DNA of 13,457 nucleotides from Phycisphaerae bacterium (GTDB taxonomy: Bacteria; Planctomycetota; Phycisphaerae; JAJVII01): positions 1-13,457 of the forward strand of contig JAQTVL010000045.1 of the NCBI GenBank assembly GCA_028706835.1, read 5' to 3'. A model generated the notes under the pieces. That model saw nothing but the letters and a program-made list of their open reading frames with translations, ran no database searches and was not told the DNA's origin. Both the position numbers and the translations under genes were made by a program. Below, one piece after another: positions 1 to 7,100 of the stretch. Each line of letters starts with the position of its first letter. The stretch's first letter is position 1.

Positions 1-48
1 AGGCTCCTCCGCGAAGGTGTTGCGTTTGAGTTGTCGGGGGCATTGTAA
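1..48 (+). CDS. possible C-terminal tail of an upstream gene (partial)
   Basis: Frame 1 is open from the left edge to a TAA at 46-48 and would encode RLLREGVAFELSGAL, a plausible protein end. The stretch is too short to assign a family, and its codon use is less GC-biased than the genes further right. The competing reading is the - strand, where an ATG at 43-41 runs off the left edge (MPPTTQTQHLRGGA) without a recognisable ribosome binding site. The sequence to the left would settle it. Confidence 0.25.
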   Translation, partial: RLLREGVAFELSGAL

Positions 49-52
49 GAAA

Positions 53-87
53 GAAATGCGGAATTCGGAATTCGGAATTCGGAATTG
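53..87 (+). repeat. heptanucleotide tandem array, unit GGAATTC
   Basis: Four tandem 7-bp units occupy 60-87: three exact GGAATTC and a final GGAATTG. A degenerate unit (GAAATGC) lies before them at 53-59. A related array at 545-585 is in the opposite orientation, and both arrays end in a GGAATTGARGC-like sequence at their inner or outer boundary. It is non-coding, and a slippage-prone simple repeat is the minimal interpretation. Confidence 0.8.
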
Positions 88-162
88 AGGCTCATCGCAG
101 AGACGCATAGTCGGGCACCAATGGTTTCGAGTCGGCAGCGACTGAGTTCATTAAGGCATTGA

Positions 163-251
163 ACCCGCGAAGCGGGTGGCGGCGCGTAGCCCCAGGCGAG
201 CGCAGCGAACCTGGGGTGTGGCCCCCCTGCGCCGGAGCCCGCGAAGCGGGC
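163..251 (+). repeat. palindromic repeat module, forward copy
   Basis: This composite of three hairpins is REP/BIME-like. Hairpin 1 (163-177) is ACCCGC-GAA-GCGGGT. After 9 bp comes a 31-bp near-palindrome (187-217), with stem CCCCAGG/CCTGGGG and a loop containing GAGCGCAGCGAA. After 19 bp comes hairpin 3 (237-251), GCCCGC-GAA-GCGGGC. The hairpin-1 and hairpin-3 surroundings are also direct repeats: 164-184 and 238-258 match at 20 of 21 bases. A reverse-oriented copy lies at 300-391. A short open frame through the module gives an Arg/Gly/Pro-rich peptide that looks like translated repeat, not a gene. Confidence 0.75.
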
Positions 252-299
252 GGCGGCGGGGTGTTGCATCGGAGCGAAGGGGGTTCCCACGCGGCCGTC

Positions 300-391
300 G
301 CCCTCTTCGAGGGCTACCCTGATTCGGGGCGGGGTTACCCCGGGTTCGCTGCGCTCACCTGGGGCTACACGCCGACGCCCCGTTCCGGGGC
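300..391 (-). repeat. palindromic repeat module, inverted copy
   Basis: Read on the - strand from 391 to 300, this repeats the order of the forward module. First comes GCCCCG-GAA-CGGGGC (391-377), then a 9-bp spacer, then the 31-bp near-palindrome (367-337; 29 of 31 bases match the 187-217 copy). A 22-bp spacer and GCCCTC-GAA-GAGGGC (314-300) complete it. Stem sequences differ from the forward copy while pairing and the GAA triloop are kept. The two modules lie head-to-head 48 bp apart. Just downstream, 414-428 forms a further small hairpin (AACCG/CGGTT). Confidence 0.75.
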
Positions 392-497
392 TTAAGAGGA
401 ATACGGCCAATCCAACCGTCCGGCGGTTCCAACCGTCGCCCACATTGCCCGGCTTACCAGGCGGAACACGGCACTCGTTGCCCCCGTGTATGCTTCC

Positions 498-526
498 CTG
501 AGATTAGCCGGAATTGACGGTATAGT
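498..526 (+). promoter_or_regulatory. weak candidate promoter upstream of lysC
   Basis: CTGAGA (498-503; 4 of 6 to TTGACA), a 17-bp spacer and TATAGT (521-526; 5 of 6 to TATAAT). It would start transcription near 533 and give a leader of about 120 nt passing through the heptad arrays. It is weaker than the promoter at 594-623 and may be chance in the only AT-richer part of this region. Confidence 0.25.
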
Positions 527-544
527 AGAATCCGGGAGATGCTT

Positions 545-585
545 CAATTCCGAATACCCATTCCGAATTCCGCATTCCGAATTCA
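545..585 (-). repeat. heptanucleotide array, inverted relative to 53-87
   Basis: On the + strand the units are CAATTCC (545-551), GAATACC (552-558), a 6-bp CATTCC (559-564), GAATTCC (565-571), GCATTCC (572-578) and GAATTCA (579-585). On the - strand these read as GGAATTC/GGAATGC, the same family as 53-87. The two arrays therefore bracket the palindromic modules as an imperfect inverted repeat. Confidence 0.7.
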
Positions 586-588
586 TCC

Positions 589-616
589 GGCACTTGGCAT
601 TCGGCACTCGGCATTT
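589..616 (+). repeat. heptanucleotide array, unit GGCAYTY
   Basis: Four exactly tandem 7-bp units: GGCACTT, GGCATTC, GGCACTC, GGCATTT. They follow the previous array after 3 bp and share the GGNANTN pattern with it. The junction of units 1 and 2 contributes the -35 hexamer of the promoter at 594-623. Confidence 0.75.
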
Positions 617-623
617 GTATAAT
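594..623 (+). promoter_or_regulatory. sigma-70-type promoter of lysC
   Basis: TTGGCA (594-599; 5 of 6) and a perfect TATAAT (618-623) are separated by 18 bp. The predicted start near 630 gives a leader of only about 25 nt before the gene, so a leader riboswitch such as a lysine riboswitch could not be made from this promoter. The -35 box is built from heptad-repeat sequence. It rests on similarity to the general bacterial consensus; planctomycete promoters are less well defined. Confidence 0.6.
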
Positions 624-654
624 CCGGGGCTGTGCATTTTGAGGGCCGATGCCT

Positions 655-1887
655 ATGTCACTGATCGTGCAGAAATTCGGGGGCACCAGCGTCGCGGACG
701 CCGAACGCATCGCCCGCTGCGCCGGCCGGGCGGTCCGGGCCAAGGAATCCGGGAAGCAGGTCGTCGTCGTGGTCTCCGCTCGCGGACACCGCACCGATGA
801 ACTGATCGACCTGGCCAAGAGCGTTTGCGACAACCCGCCGCCGCGCGAGATGTCCATGCTGCTGGCCACGGGCGAGCAGGAGTCCATCGCCCTGATGGCG
901 ATGGCCATCCACCAGCTCGGCCACGAAGCCGTCAGCCAGACCGGCGGCCAGATCGGGCTGGTCACCGAGTCGGTGTTCACCAAGGCCAAGATCAAGTCGA
1001 TCGACGCCTCCCGCGTTCGCAAGGAGCTCGACAAGGGCAGGATCGTCATCGTCGCCGGATTCCAGGGCGTCACGGAGACCGGCGAGATCACGACGCTGGG
1101 CCGGGGGGCGTCCGACACGACGGCTGTCGCCCTGGCCAGCGTGCTGGGCGCGGAGGTCTGCGAGATTTATACCGACGTCGACGGCGTGTACACGGCCGAC
1201 CCGCGGGTGGTCCCGAAGGCCCGGAAGATCCGGCAGATCAGCTACACCGAGATGCTGGAGATGGCCAGCCTGGGCGCGGGCGTGATGCACAACCGATCGA
1301 TCATGTTCGGCATGAAGTACAAGGTCCCGATTCACGTCCGTTCCAGTTTCACCGACACCCCCGGAACGATGATTACCGAGGAGCAAGCCATGATGGAGAA
1401 TATCGTTGTCACCGGCGCCACGGTGGCCAAGCACCTGGCCCGGTTCATCCTGCTGGGCGTGCCGCACCGGCCGGGGATGGCCGCCAAGGTGTTCGAGGCG
1501 CTGACCCGCAAGAATATCATCGTCGACGACATCGTGCAGTCGGCCTTCCAGCCGGGCAACGCGCAGATGACGTTCACCGTCAGCAAGGACGATCGCAACG
1601 CGACGCAGGTGGCGCTGGACGAACTGAACGCCGAGATCGGGTTCGAGAAGATCATCGTCGATGAGTCGATCGCCAAGGTGTCGGTGGTGGGCGTGGGGAT
1701 GCGCAGCCACAGCGGCGTCGCCGAGCGGATGTTCCGGGCGCTGTCGAGCGCGGGCATCAACATCGAGATGATCACGACCAGCGAGATCAAGATCTCCACG
1801 CTGATCGCCGAGGCCGAAGCCGATAAGGCGTTGCGCGTCGTTCACGAGGCGTTCGAGTTGGACAAAGAGCCGGCCAACGGGCACTGA
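655..1887 (+). CDS. lysC: aspartate kinase
   Basis: Catalyses ATP-dependent phosphorylation of L-aspartate, the first step to lysine, threonine, methionine and diaminopimelate. The 410-residue protein has the length of stand-alone, lysine-regulated aspartokinases without a fused homoserine dehydrogenase. The catalytic domain opens with IVQKFGGTSVAD (residues 4-15), then has TTLGRGASDTTA near 144-155 and YTDVDGVYTADPR near 172-184. Two ACT domains follow, the first from about 260 (ILLGVPHRPGMAAKVFEAL) and the second from about 340 (VVGVGMRSHSGVAERMF). Residues 246 onward can also be translated separately (see 1390-1887). ATG 655 is preferred because GAGGG at 641-645 lies 9 nt upstream; ATG 649, two codons earlier, leaves only 3 nt. 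The nuclease gene follows after 33 bp and may be co-transcribed. Feedback inhibition by Lys/Thr is family knowledge; the effector here is not readable. Confidence 0.95.
   Translation: MSLIVQKFGGTSVADAERIARCAGRAVRAKESGKQVVVVVSARGHRTDELIDLAKSVCDNPPPREMSMLLATGEQESIALMAMAIHQLGHEAVSQTGGQIGLVTESVFTKAKIKSIDASRVRKELDKGRIVIVAGFQGVTETGEITTLGRGASDTTAVALASVLGAEVCEIYTDVDGVYTADPRVVPKARKIRQISYTEMLEMASLGAGVMHNRSIMFGMKYKVPIHVRSSFTDTPGTMITEEQAMMENIVVTGATVAKHLARFILLGVPHRPGMAAKVFEALTRKNIIVDDIVQSAFQPGNAQMTFTVSKDDRNATQVALDELNAEIGFEKIIVDESIAKVSVVGVGMRSHSGVAERMFRALSSAGINIEMITTSEIKISTLIAEAEADKALRVVHEAFELDKEPANGH
1378..1383 (+). promoter_or_regulatory. internal ribosome binding site in lysC
   Basis: GAGGAG, coding for Glu-Glu in the lysC frame, sits 6 nt before ATG 1390 and 9 nt before ATG 1393. 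It is a stronger Shine-Dalgarno match than the one in front of the full-length gene. Its place, just ahead of the first ACT domain, is where other lysC genes start their beta subunit. Confidence 0.6.
1390..1887 (+). CDS. aspartate kinase beta (regulatory) subunit from an internal start
   Basis: In-frame product of 165 residues starting MMENIVVTGATV and consisting only of the tandem ACT domains. In Bacillus subtilis aspartokinase II and Corynebacterium glutamicum Ask, an internal start in lysC yields a beta subunit of comparable size that pairs with the full-length alpha subunit to form the effector-binding heterotetramer; this is established for those species. Here the ATG-ATG pair, the GAGGAG 6-9 nt upstream and the position match that arrangement. 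That this organism uses it is inference, and standard annotation would show only the full-length gene. Confidence 0.5.
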   Translation: MMENIVVTGATVAKHLARFILLGVPHRPGMAAKVFEALTRKNIIVDDIVQSAFQPGNAQMTFTVSKDDRNATQVALDELNAEIGFEKIIVDESIAKVSVVGVGMRSHSGVAERMFRALSSAGINIEMITTSEIKISTLIAEAEADKALRVVHEAFELDKEPANGH

Positions 1888-1920
1888 GTTCGATCCGGTT
1901 TCGCTTGCGGAAACACGCTC

Positions 1921-2562
1921 GTGCGACGCAGGATGACACCGCGAAGCCTCGCCACGTCCGCGATCCTGCTCGCGGCGGCCGCGTTGGTTTACTACCTGAG
2001 CCACCGCGGCGCGCAGTCCCCCCTGCCCGGCGAGGACGATTACCTCCGCTACCACAACAAGACGTTCCGCGTGGTCAATGTCGTCGACGGCGACACGCTG
2101 GACCTCGACGCCCCCGACGGCGAGCACTCGCACACCCGCGTGCGGCTGTGGGGCGTCGATACGCCGGAGACGGTCGATCCGCGGAAGAGCGGCGCCGACT
2201 ACTACGGCAGAGAGGCGTCGGACTTCAGCAAGCGCACCGCCGGCGGGCAGGACATCCGCGTCGAACTTGTGCCCAACAAGACGCGCGACACGTACGACCG
2301 GCTGCTCGCCTACATCTACCTGCCCGACGGCACGATGCTGAACGAGCGGCTCCTGGAAGGCGGGTTTGGCTACGCCGACACGCGGTTCGGCCACGTGCGG
2401 ATGGAACGATTCAAGAGGCTGGAGTCGCGGGCGGAGAAGGCGAAGCAGGGGTTGTGGAAGGACGTCCAGCCGAACCAGTGGCCCGAGTGGCGGCAGCGAA
2501 TGCACGAGTCCCGCGGGCAGCGGTCGATGGGGACGGAGTTCACGCCGGCGATTGCCGCCTGA
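1921..2562 (+). CDS. thermonuclease-like (SNase) exported or membrane-anchored nuclease
   Basis: 213 residues with a Ca2+-dependent staphylococcal-nuclease fold, expected to cut DNA or RNA phosphodiester bonds outside the cytoplasm. A basic start (MRRRMTPRS) and a hydrophobic stretch at about 10-26 form a signal peptide or anchor without a clear cleavage site. The SNase domain spans about 48-185. The catalytic set is complete by comparison with staphylococcal nuclease: Asp56 and Asp58 in VVDGDTL, Arg75 in RVRLWGVDTPET, Asp80, Glu83, and Arg127 in DRLLAYIYL. The C-terminal 30 residues (QPNQWPEWRQRM...) are an extension. GTG 1921 is chosen since a weak GCGGA lies 9 nt upstream; ATG 1933 would remove four residues but has its purine-rich sequence immediately adjacent. 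It ends 12 bp from the convergent folC end, with no convincing terminator between. Its role could be nutrient scavenging or DNA processing. Confidence 0.9.
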   Translation: MRRRMTPRSLATSAILLAAAALVYYLSHRGAQSPLPGEDDYLRYHNKTFRVVNVVDGDTLDLDAPDGEHSHTRVRLWGVDTPETVDPRKSGADYYGREASDFSKRTAGGQDIRVELVPNKTRDTYDRLLAYIYLPDGTMLNERLLEGGFGYADTRFGHVRMERFKRLESRAEKAKQGLWKDVQPNQWPEWRQRMHESRGQRSMGTEFTPAIAA

Positions 2563-2574
2563 CGGCCGGCAGCC

Positions 2575-4008
2575 TCACGCCAGCAGTTTCGACACCAAGC
2601 CAACCAGGTAGATCGAGCCGGTGACGAGCACCAGGTCGTCGGGGCCGGCCAACCGTTTGGCGAGGGCCACGGCGGCGGCGGCATCGGGCTCGATGTGGCG
2701 GACGGCGTGCGGGGCGCCGATGCCGAGCAGGTCAGCCAGTTCGCGCGGGTCGGCGGCGTTCGGGTGGTCCGAACGCGTCAGCACAACCTCGCGCGGGCCG
2801 TTGGCGAACTGGCCCATCAGGCCGGCCAAGTCCTTGTCACCGAGGCAACCGGCGACGACGATCAGGCGGCGGTAGTCGAACGTCTCGGGGAGCGTCGCGA
2901 GCACCGCACGCATCGACTCCACCGTGTGGGCTCCGTCGAGCACCAGCCACGGCCTTCGCCCGCGAATGTCCAGCCGGCCGGGCCAGCGCGTCCGCGCCAG
3001 GCCATCCGCCAGCCCCCCCAGGTCAACCGCGACGCCGGACTCGATCAGCCGATCGATCAGGCCGATCGCAACGGCGAGGTTCTCCGCCTGATGCCGCCCG
3101 AGCAACGGGCAGAGCAGCGGCCCGAACGTCCGCGCCGGCGTGCGGACAGTCACCGCCCAGCGCCTCGGGAAGCGATGGTTGGTCAGCCTGGCCGACACCG
3201 CGATTTCCCGCCCGACGAACAGCGCCGGCGAGCCGAGCGCCGCCGCCCGCTCGCGGATGATCCGCTCGACGCTGGGCGTCTGAGGGGCACTGACGACGGG
3301 CACTCCGGGCTTGATGATGCCCGCCTTCTCCGCGGCGATCAGTTCGATGGTTTCGCCCAGCACGCGCGTGTGGTCGATGCCGATCGACGTGATCGCGCAC
3401 GCCCGCGGCGTGACGACGTTGGTCGCGTCCAGCCGGCCGCCAAGGCCGACTTCCAGCGCCGCCACGTCGACCGGCAGGCGCGCGAAGTGGTCGAACGCGA
3501 GGGCGGTCATCAGTTCAAAGAAAGTCGGGTGAGGCGGCTCGCCTGGGGCGGACAGAGCGCACGGCTCGCCAGCCGAGCCTGCGAAAACGCAAGCGGAAGA
3601 GACGGCCATGCGTTCAATCGACGGCAGCATACGATTCATCGCCGCGACGAAATCGCCGGGGGAGATCGCGTCGCAGCTCGCGCCCCGCTCCCCCAGCACC
3701 GCGATCCGCTCGCGAACGTCGACCAGGTGCGGGCTGGTGTACAGCCCCGCCCGCAGGCCGGCGCCGGCCAGCAGATACGCGGCCATCGTCGCGACCGAGC
3801 CCTTGCCCTTCGTGCCCGCCACGTGCAGGCTGGCGAATCGCTCCTCCGGCCGGCCGAGCTCGTCGCACAGGCGGCGCATTCGGCCGAGCGTGTAGGACGC
3901 GGAGTGGTGCCGCACACGAGCCATCCGCTCGTAATCGGTTCGCTTGAACAGGTAGTCCATCGCCTGCTCGTAGCGGGTGAAGGCGGTGATGTCCTGGGTG
4001 GAACTCAT
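2575..4008 (-). CDS. folC: bifunctional folylpolyglutamate synthase/dihydrofolate synthase
   Basis: A cytoplasmic Mur-ligase-family enzyme that adds glutamate to dihydropteroate and/or extends the polyglutamate tail of folates using ATP. The 477 residues show the family motifs in order: HVAGTKGKGSV P-loop (62-72), YTSPHL (90-95), EVGLGGRLDATN (186-197), SIGIDHTRVLGET (208-220), AAEKAGIIKPG (225-235; Lys228 aligns with the residue that is carbamylated in this family), LGRHQAENLAVA (303-314), WPGRLD (342-347) and LDGAHT (357-362). The last departs from the usual DGAHN. Residues about 136-160 are an extra Gly/Ala/Pro/Cys-rich stretch directly before PTFFELMTALAF, encoded by repeat-like DNA (3535-3579). 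ATG 4008 follows GAGAGGA 12 nt upstream, slightly far, and gives the normal N-terminus (YEQAMDYL). Whether it has one or both activities cannot be decided here. Confidence 0.94.
   Translation of the reverse strand: MSSTQDITAFTRYEQAMDYLFKRTDYERMARVRHHSASYTLGRMRRLCDELGRPEERFASLHVAGTKGKGSVATMAAYLLAGAGLRAGLYTSPHLVDVRERIAVLGERGASCDAISPGDFVAAMNRMLPSIERMAVSSACVFAGSAGEPCALSAPGEPPHPTFFELMTALAFDHFARLPVDVAALEVGLGGRLDATNVVTPRACAITSIGIDHTRVLGETIELIAAEKAGIIKPGVPVVSAPQTPSVERIIRERAAALGSPALFVGREIAVSARLTNHRFPRRWAVTVRTPARTFGPLLCPLLGRHQAENLAVAIGLIDRLIESGVAVDLGGLADGLARTRWPGRLDIRGRRPWLVLDGAHTVESMRAVLATLPETFDYRRLIVVAGCLGDKDLAGLMGQFANGPREVVLTRSDHPNAADPRELADLLGIGAPHAVRHIEPDAAAAVALAKRLAGPDDLVLVTGSIYLVGLVSKLLA
3535..3579 (-). 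repeat. palindromic/direct repeat inside folC
   Basis: CGGCTCGCC occurs at 3535-3543 and 3562-3570, 27 bp apart and thus in frame. The second copy is the left arm of a perfect 6-bp hairpin, GGCTCG-CCAGC-CGAGCC (3563-3579). On the coding strand it yields the peptide pattern GEP-x6-GEP inside an insertion not expected in FolC. It resembles the intergenic palindromes of this window in style, not in exact sequence. Confidence 0.45.
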
Positions 4009-4050
4009 CTTCCGGACATATCCTCTCGAATCCTGCCGCCAGGAATGCGA

Positions 4051-4096
4051 AGAGGCAAGCGACTGCCGCCTTCAAGGCTCGCCGTCGCTTGCCTCT
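4051..4096 (-). terminator. strong stem-loop between the LEPR gene and folC
   Basis: A perfect 13-bp stem (AGAGGCAAGCGAC at 4051-4063 with GTCGCTTGCCTCT at 4084-4096) encloses a 20-nt loop that can form an inner GCC/GGC stem. It begins 25 bp after the stop codon of the LEPR-protein gene and ends 42 bp before folC. No T-tract follows on the - strand, so it may be a non-canonical terminator, a 3'-end stabiliser or a processing site instead of a classical intrinsic terminator. Confidence 0.5.
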
Positions 4097-4121
4097 CAGC
4101 ACGCTTACCGCAACCGCCCGA

Positions 4122-7100
4122 TCAGACGATTAGCACGCGGAAAAAAAGGTCCGGGGCAAGGCTAGCGGTCACGTTCGACAGGTTGGCCACCTGCGTCTTA
4201 CCCACGAAGCGGCGATAGCGAATGATCGGCGACTCGTCGGCAGCGAACCCGAACCCGAACGGCGTGCTCGCGGTCGTGAGCACGTCGCGGACGGTGATGT
4301 CGTTGATCCGCGCCGCCGCAACCTTGGAATTGGCGAACCCGGAGGTCGGATACGCGCTCATGCCGGCAATCCAGAAGTAGTCGATCGTCGCGGCATTGTA
4401 GAAGTCAGCCGAACTGCTGGGCATCGGATCGCCCGGGCCGGTGTCGACGCCGGCGAAGATCAGGCTGTCGTGTATCGCGCCGCACAGGAATCCGCCGATC
4501 CCGCCATAGGTCCGGATGGTCGTGTAGAACACCCGGCCGGCGATCAGTGCCATCCCCAGGCTGTTGCCGGTGGGGCCCGCGCCGGTCAGTTCCACGTCCG
4601 CCGAGAAGTCGCCCGCGACGACCGGCCGGGATGGCCTGCCCTTGATCGGCCCCCGCCCGGTGATCGTCAGCACGCCAATGGTCGGGGCCTGGATCCGCAG
4701 GCCGGACTCCGGCCCGTTGATGAACTGCGTCGCCATCAGCGAGATGATCGGCACGTTGGACGTGATCCCCAGGTCGAACACATCGTCGAACCGCAGGCTC
4801 GCCCCGACGTACGCCGGCCCGGGCGACCCCAGGCGTCGCGACCGGCCGAGAGCCGTGAAGATCGAGTCATCGATCGTCACGGAGGAAACGTCGTCCACGT
4901 CTTCGAGAACCAGCGTGCCCAGCCGGCCCTCCACGTAAACGTCGCCCGCCAGGTCGCTGACCTTGGAGAAGAACGTGCCAAGCGATCCGCCGTTCACGGT
5001 GATGGCGCTGAATGTCGCCTCGCCGTCGTCGGCAGGCAGCCCGGAATCGCGTGTCGTCACCGTCACGCTGGTAGCCAGCGTCGTGTTGAACAGATCAACG
5101 GAGAGGTAGCTGCCATCCACGTCGACAAACCCGTAGCCCGGCCCCTTGAACGCGAACGTGACGAATGTCCCGTCGGGGTCGCGATACGTCGCGCTGGCAA
5201 GCTTGCGCCCGCCGAACTGCCCGATCGGCCAGACCACGCCCAGCGGGCTGGCCGACGAGGCGGCATTGTTGGACGGATTGGAGTCGCCGATCCCGTTGGC
5301 GACCAACTCGACGTGCACGAAGTAGCTGCCCGGGTGGATCATCGGCACGCCGACGGGCACGTTGAGGTTGAGATCCTGCCCCGCCCCCAGCAGCAGTTGC
5401 TGCGGCAGGTCGGCGATCAGGATGTCATTGCCCGGGTCGGGCACGGAACTGGTCCCCAGCCAGATGTGCAGCCCAGCCGGCCCCGCCGCGGTCGTGCCGC
5501 CCTCGTTGGAGATCGTGACAGGCAGGACCAGTTTGTCGCCAGGCAGGAGGGAAGCCGGCGGCAGATAGCTGAGCGTGACGCCGACATCGACTCCGACGGG
5601 GGCCATGGCCACGACGATGTTGTCGACGGCTCCGGGTCCGGCAATCCGGTCCGTCAGGACAAGCGTGTTTCGCCCGGCGTTAAGCAGGCCGACGAAATCG
5701 CGGGTATCCGTGCCGCCGACGCCGAGCTCCTGGAAGGCGACGGTGGTCTTGCCATCCGCGCCGACCGTGTAGGTCCCGCCGGTAATAGTGAACGAGTTGT
5801 GTTCCGAGTCGATGCCCCCGCCGCCGATGATCTGCCCCGCCCCGTCAAACAGCAACGTCGCATTGACGCCCGTGCTGACAACGTTCCATTTGCCTGCCAG
5901 GTCGGCGACCGACGACCGCCCCGCGTGGCGGGTCAGCACGCCCAGATTGGTCTTGGCGCTGGGGTCCCAGAACGGCAGCACGTTGAACGCAACGAGGTCC
6001 TTGGACGCGTTCATTCTGCCGACCACCCCGAGCGTCGCCAGGCCGGGGATGCTGGTGTGCAGCGTCGCCGTCACGAGGCCGCCCGAGTCGAGCGTCCAGG
6101 TTCCGTTGGTGAGCCGGCCGCGTTGCCCGCTGGTCGCGGCCAGACTGCCCGTGACGCGCCCTCGGGCGTCGAAGGTGAGCGTCCCGGTCGCGCCGGGGAA
6201 CGTCACCGTCCACGTGCCGACCAGGTCGCTCGTCGCGAACGTGCCGGCGCTGTTGACGGCCAAGCCGAAGCCGGCCTGACCGCCGAAGGTCGGCCGGTTC
6301 GCGTCGGTCAACGCCATCACGTCGCCGGCGGCGTTGATGGCTCCGATCAGCGAATCCTCGCCCCCACCGCTCTTGTCCAGTTCGACGCCGACGGTTCGGT
6401 CAGGATATATCTCGTAGCCCCCGCCGGCGAACGTGTCGGAGGTGCCGTCGTTGTTCGCCAATCCGCCACCGACGATCCCGCCCGCCCCATTGGCAATGAC
6501 CGCCCCGAATCCGTTGGCCCCATGGATTTGCCACAGCCCATCAATCACGTCCGGCGCCACGGTGTCGGGCGAGGTGTCCGTGGTGAGCACGACCGCCGGG
6601 AAGTTCCCGGACAGGGACACCATCGAGCCGACGCCGCCCGGCAGCGTCAGGCTGTCCAGCAACTGCCAGTCCGCCCCGCCGACATCCGGGGAGACGCTGT
6701 TGACGCGATAGTAGAACTGGGCCGTTTGCCCGGCGGCGGTGACGACGATCTTCAGGTCGACGACAGCGGTCGCCGGGTCCAGCCCGGTGATCAGCATCGG
6801 CAGCCCGCCGCCGTCGGAGCTCCACTCGAAAGGCGTGCTGGGATTGTCGGATTCGACCTGCGCCCAGAGCGCCAGCACGTTGGTGTAGGCGACGCCGTTG
6901 TGGGTTCCGGTGTACCACTCGCCGCCGAAATCCGCCGTGACCAACGCGGGGCCATCGTCGCCCGAGTTCAACTCGAAGCCGTGATTGGTTCCACTGCCCG
7001 AGTAGTTGGCGAAGTTGCCCAGGCGGGCGGCCCAGGTGAATTGGTCAGCCGGCCCCGCGGACAGGCCGGCCGCGTTGAGCGAAGCCCAGCCTTCGGTTTC

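Noticed and set aside
159..395. Open frame of 78 codons through the left palindromic region.
   Set aside because: It starts with TTG, has no RBS, and its Arg/Gly/Pro-rich product is a translation of the two repeat modules.
524..648. Possible lysine riboswitch in a longer lysC leader.
   Set aside because: The space is mostly heptad repeats, I see no lysine-riboswitch-like helix set, and the better promoter leaves a leader of about 25 nt.
658..2505. Open - strand frame of 615 codons across lysC and the nuclease gene.
   Set aside because: It spans two well-supported genes and their gap, and its His/Arg/Asp-rich product matches no family I know.
2556..2580. Possible bidirectional terminator between the nuclease gene and folC.
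   Set aside because: Only a 4-bp GCCG/CGGC stem is visible, with no T-tract on either strand.
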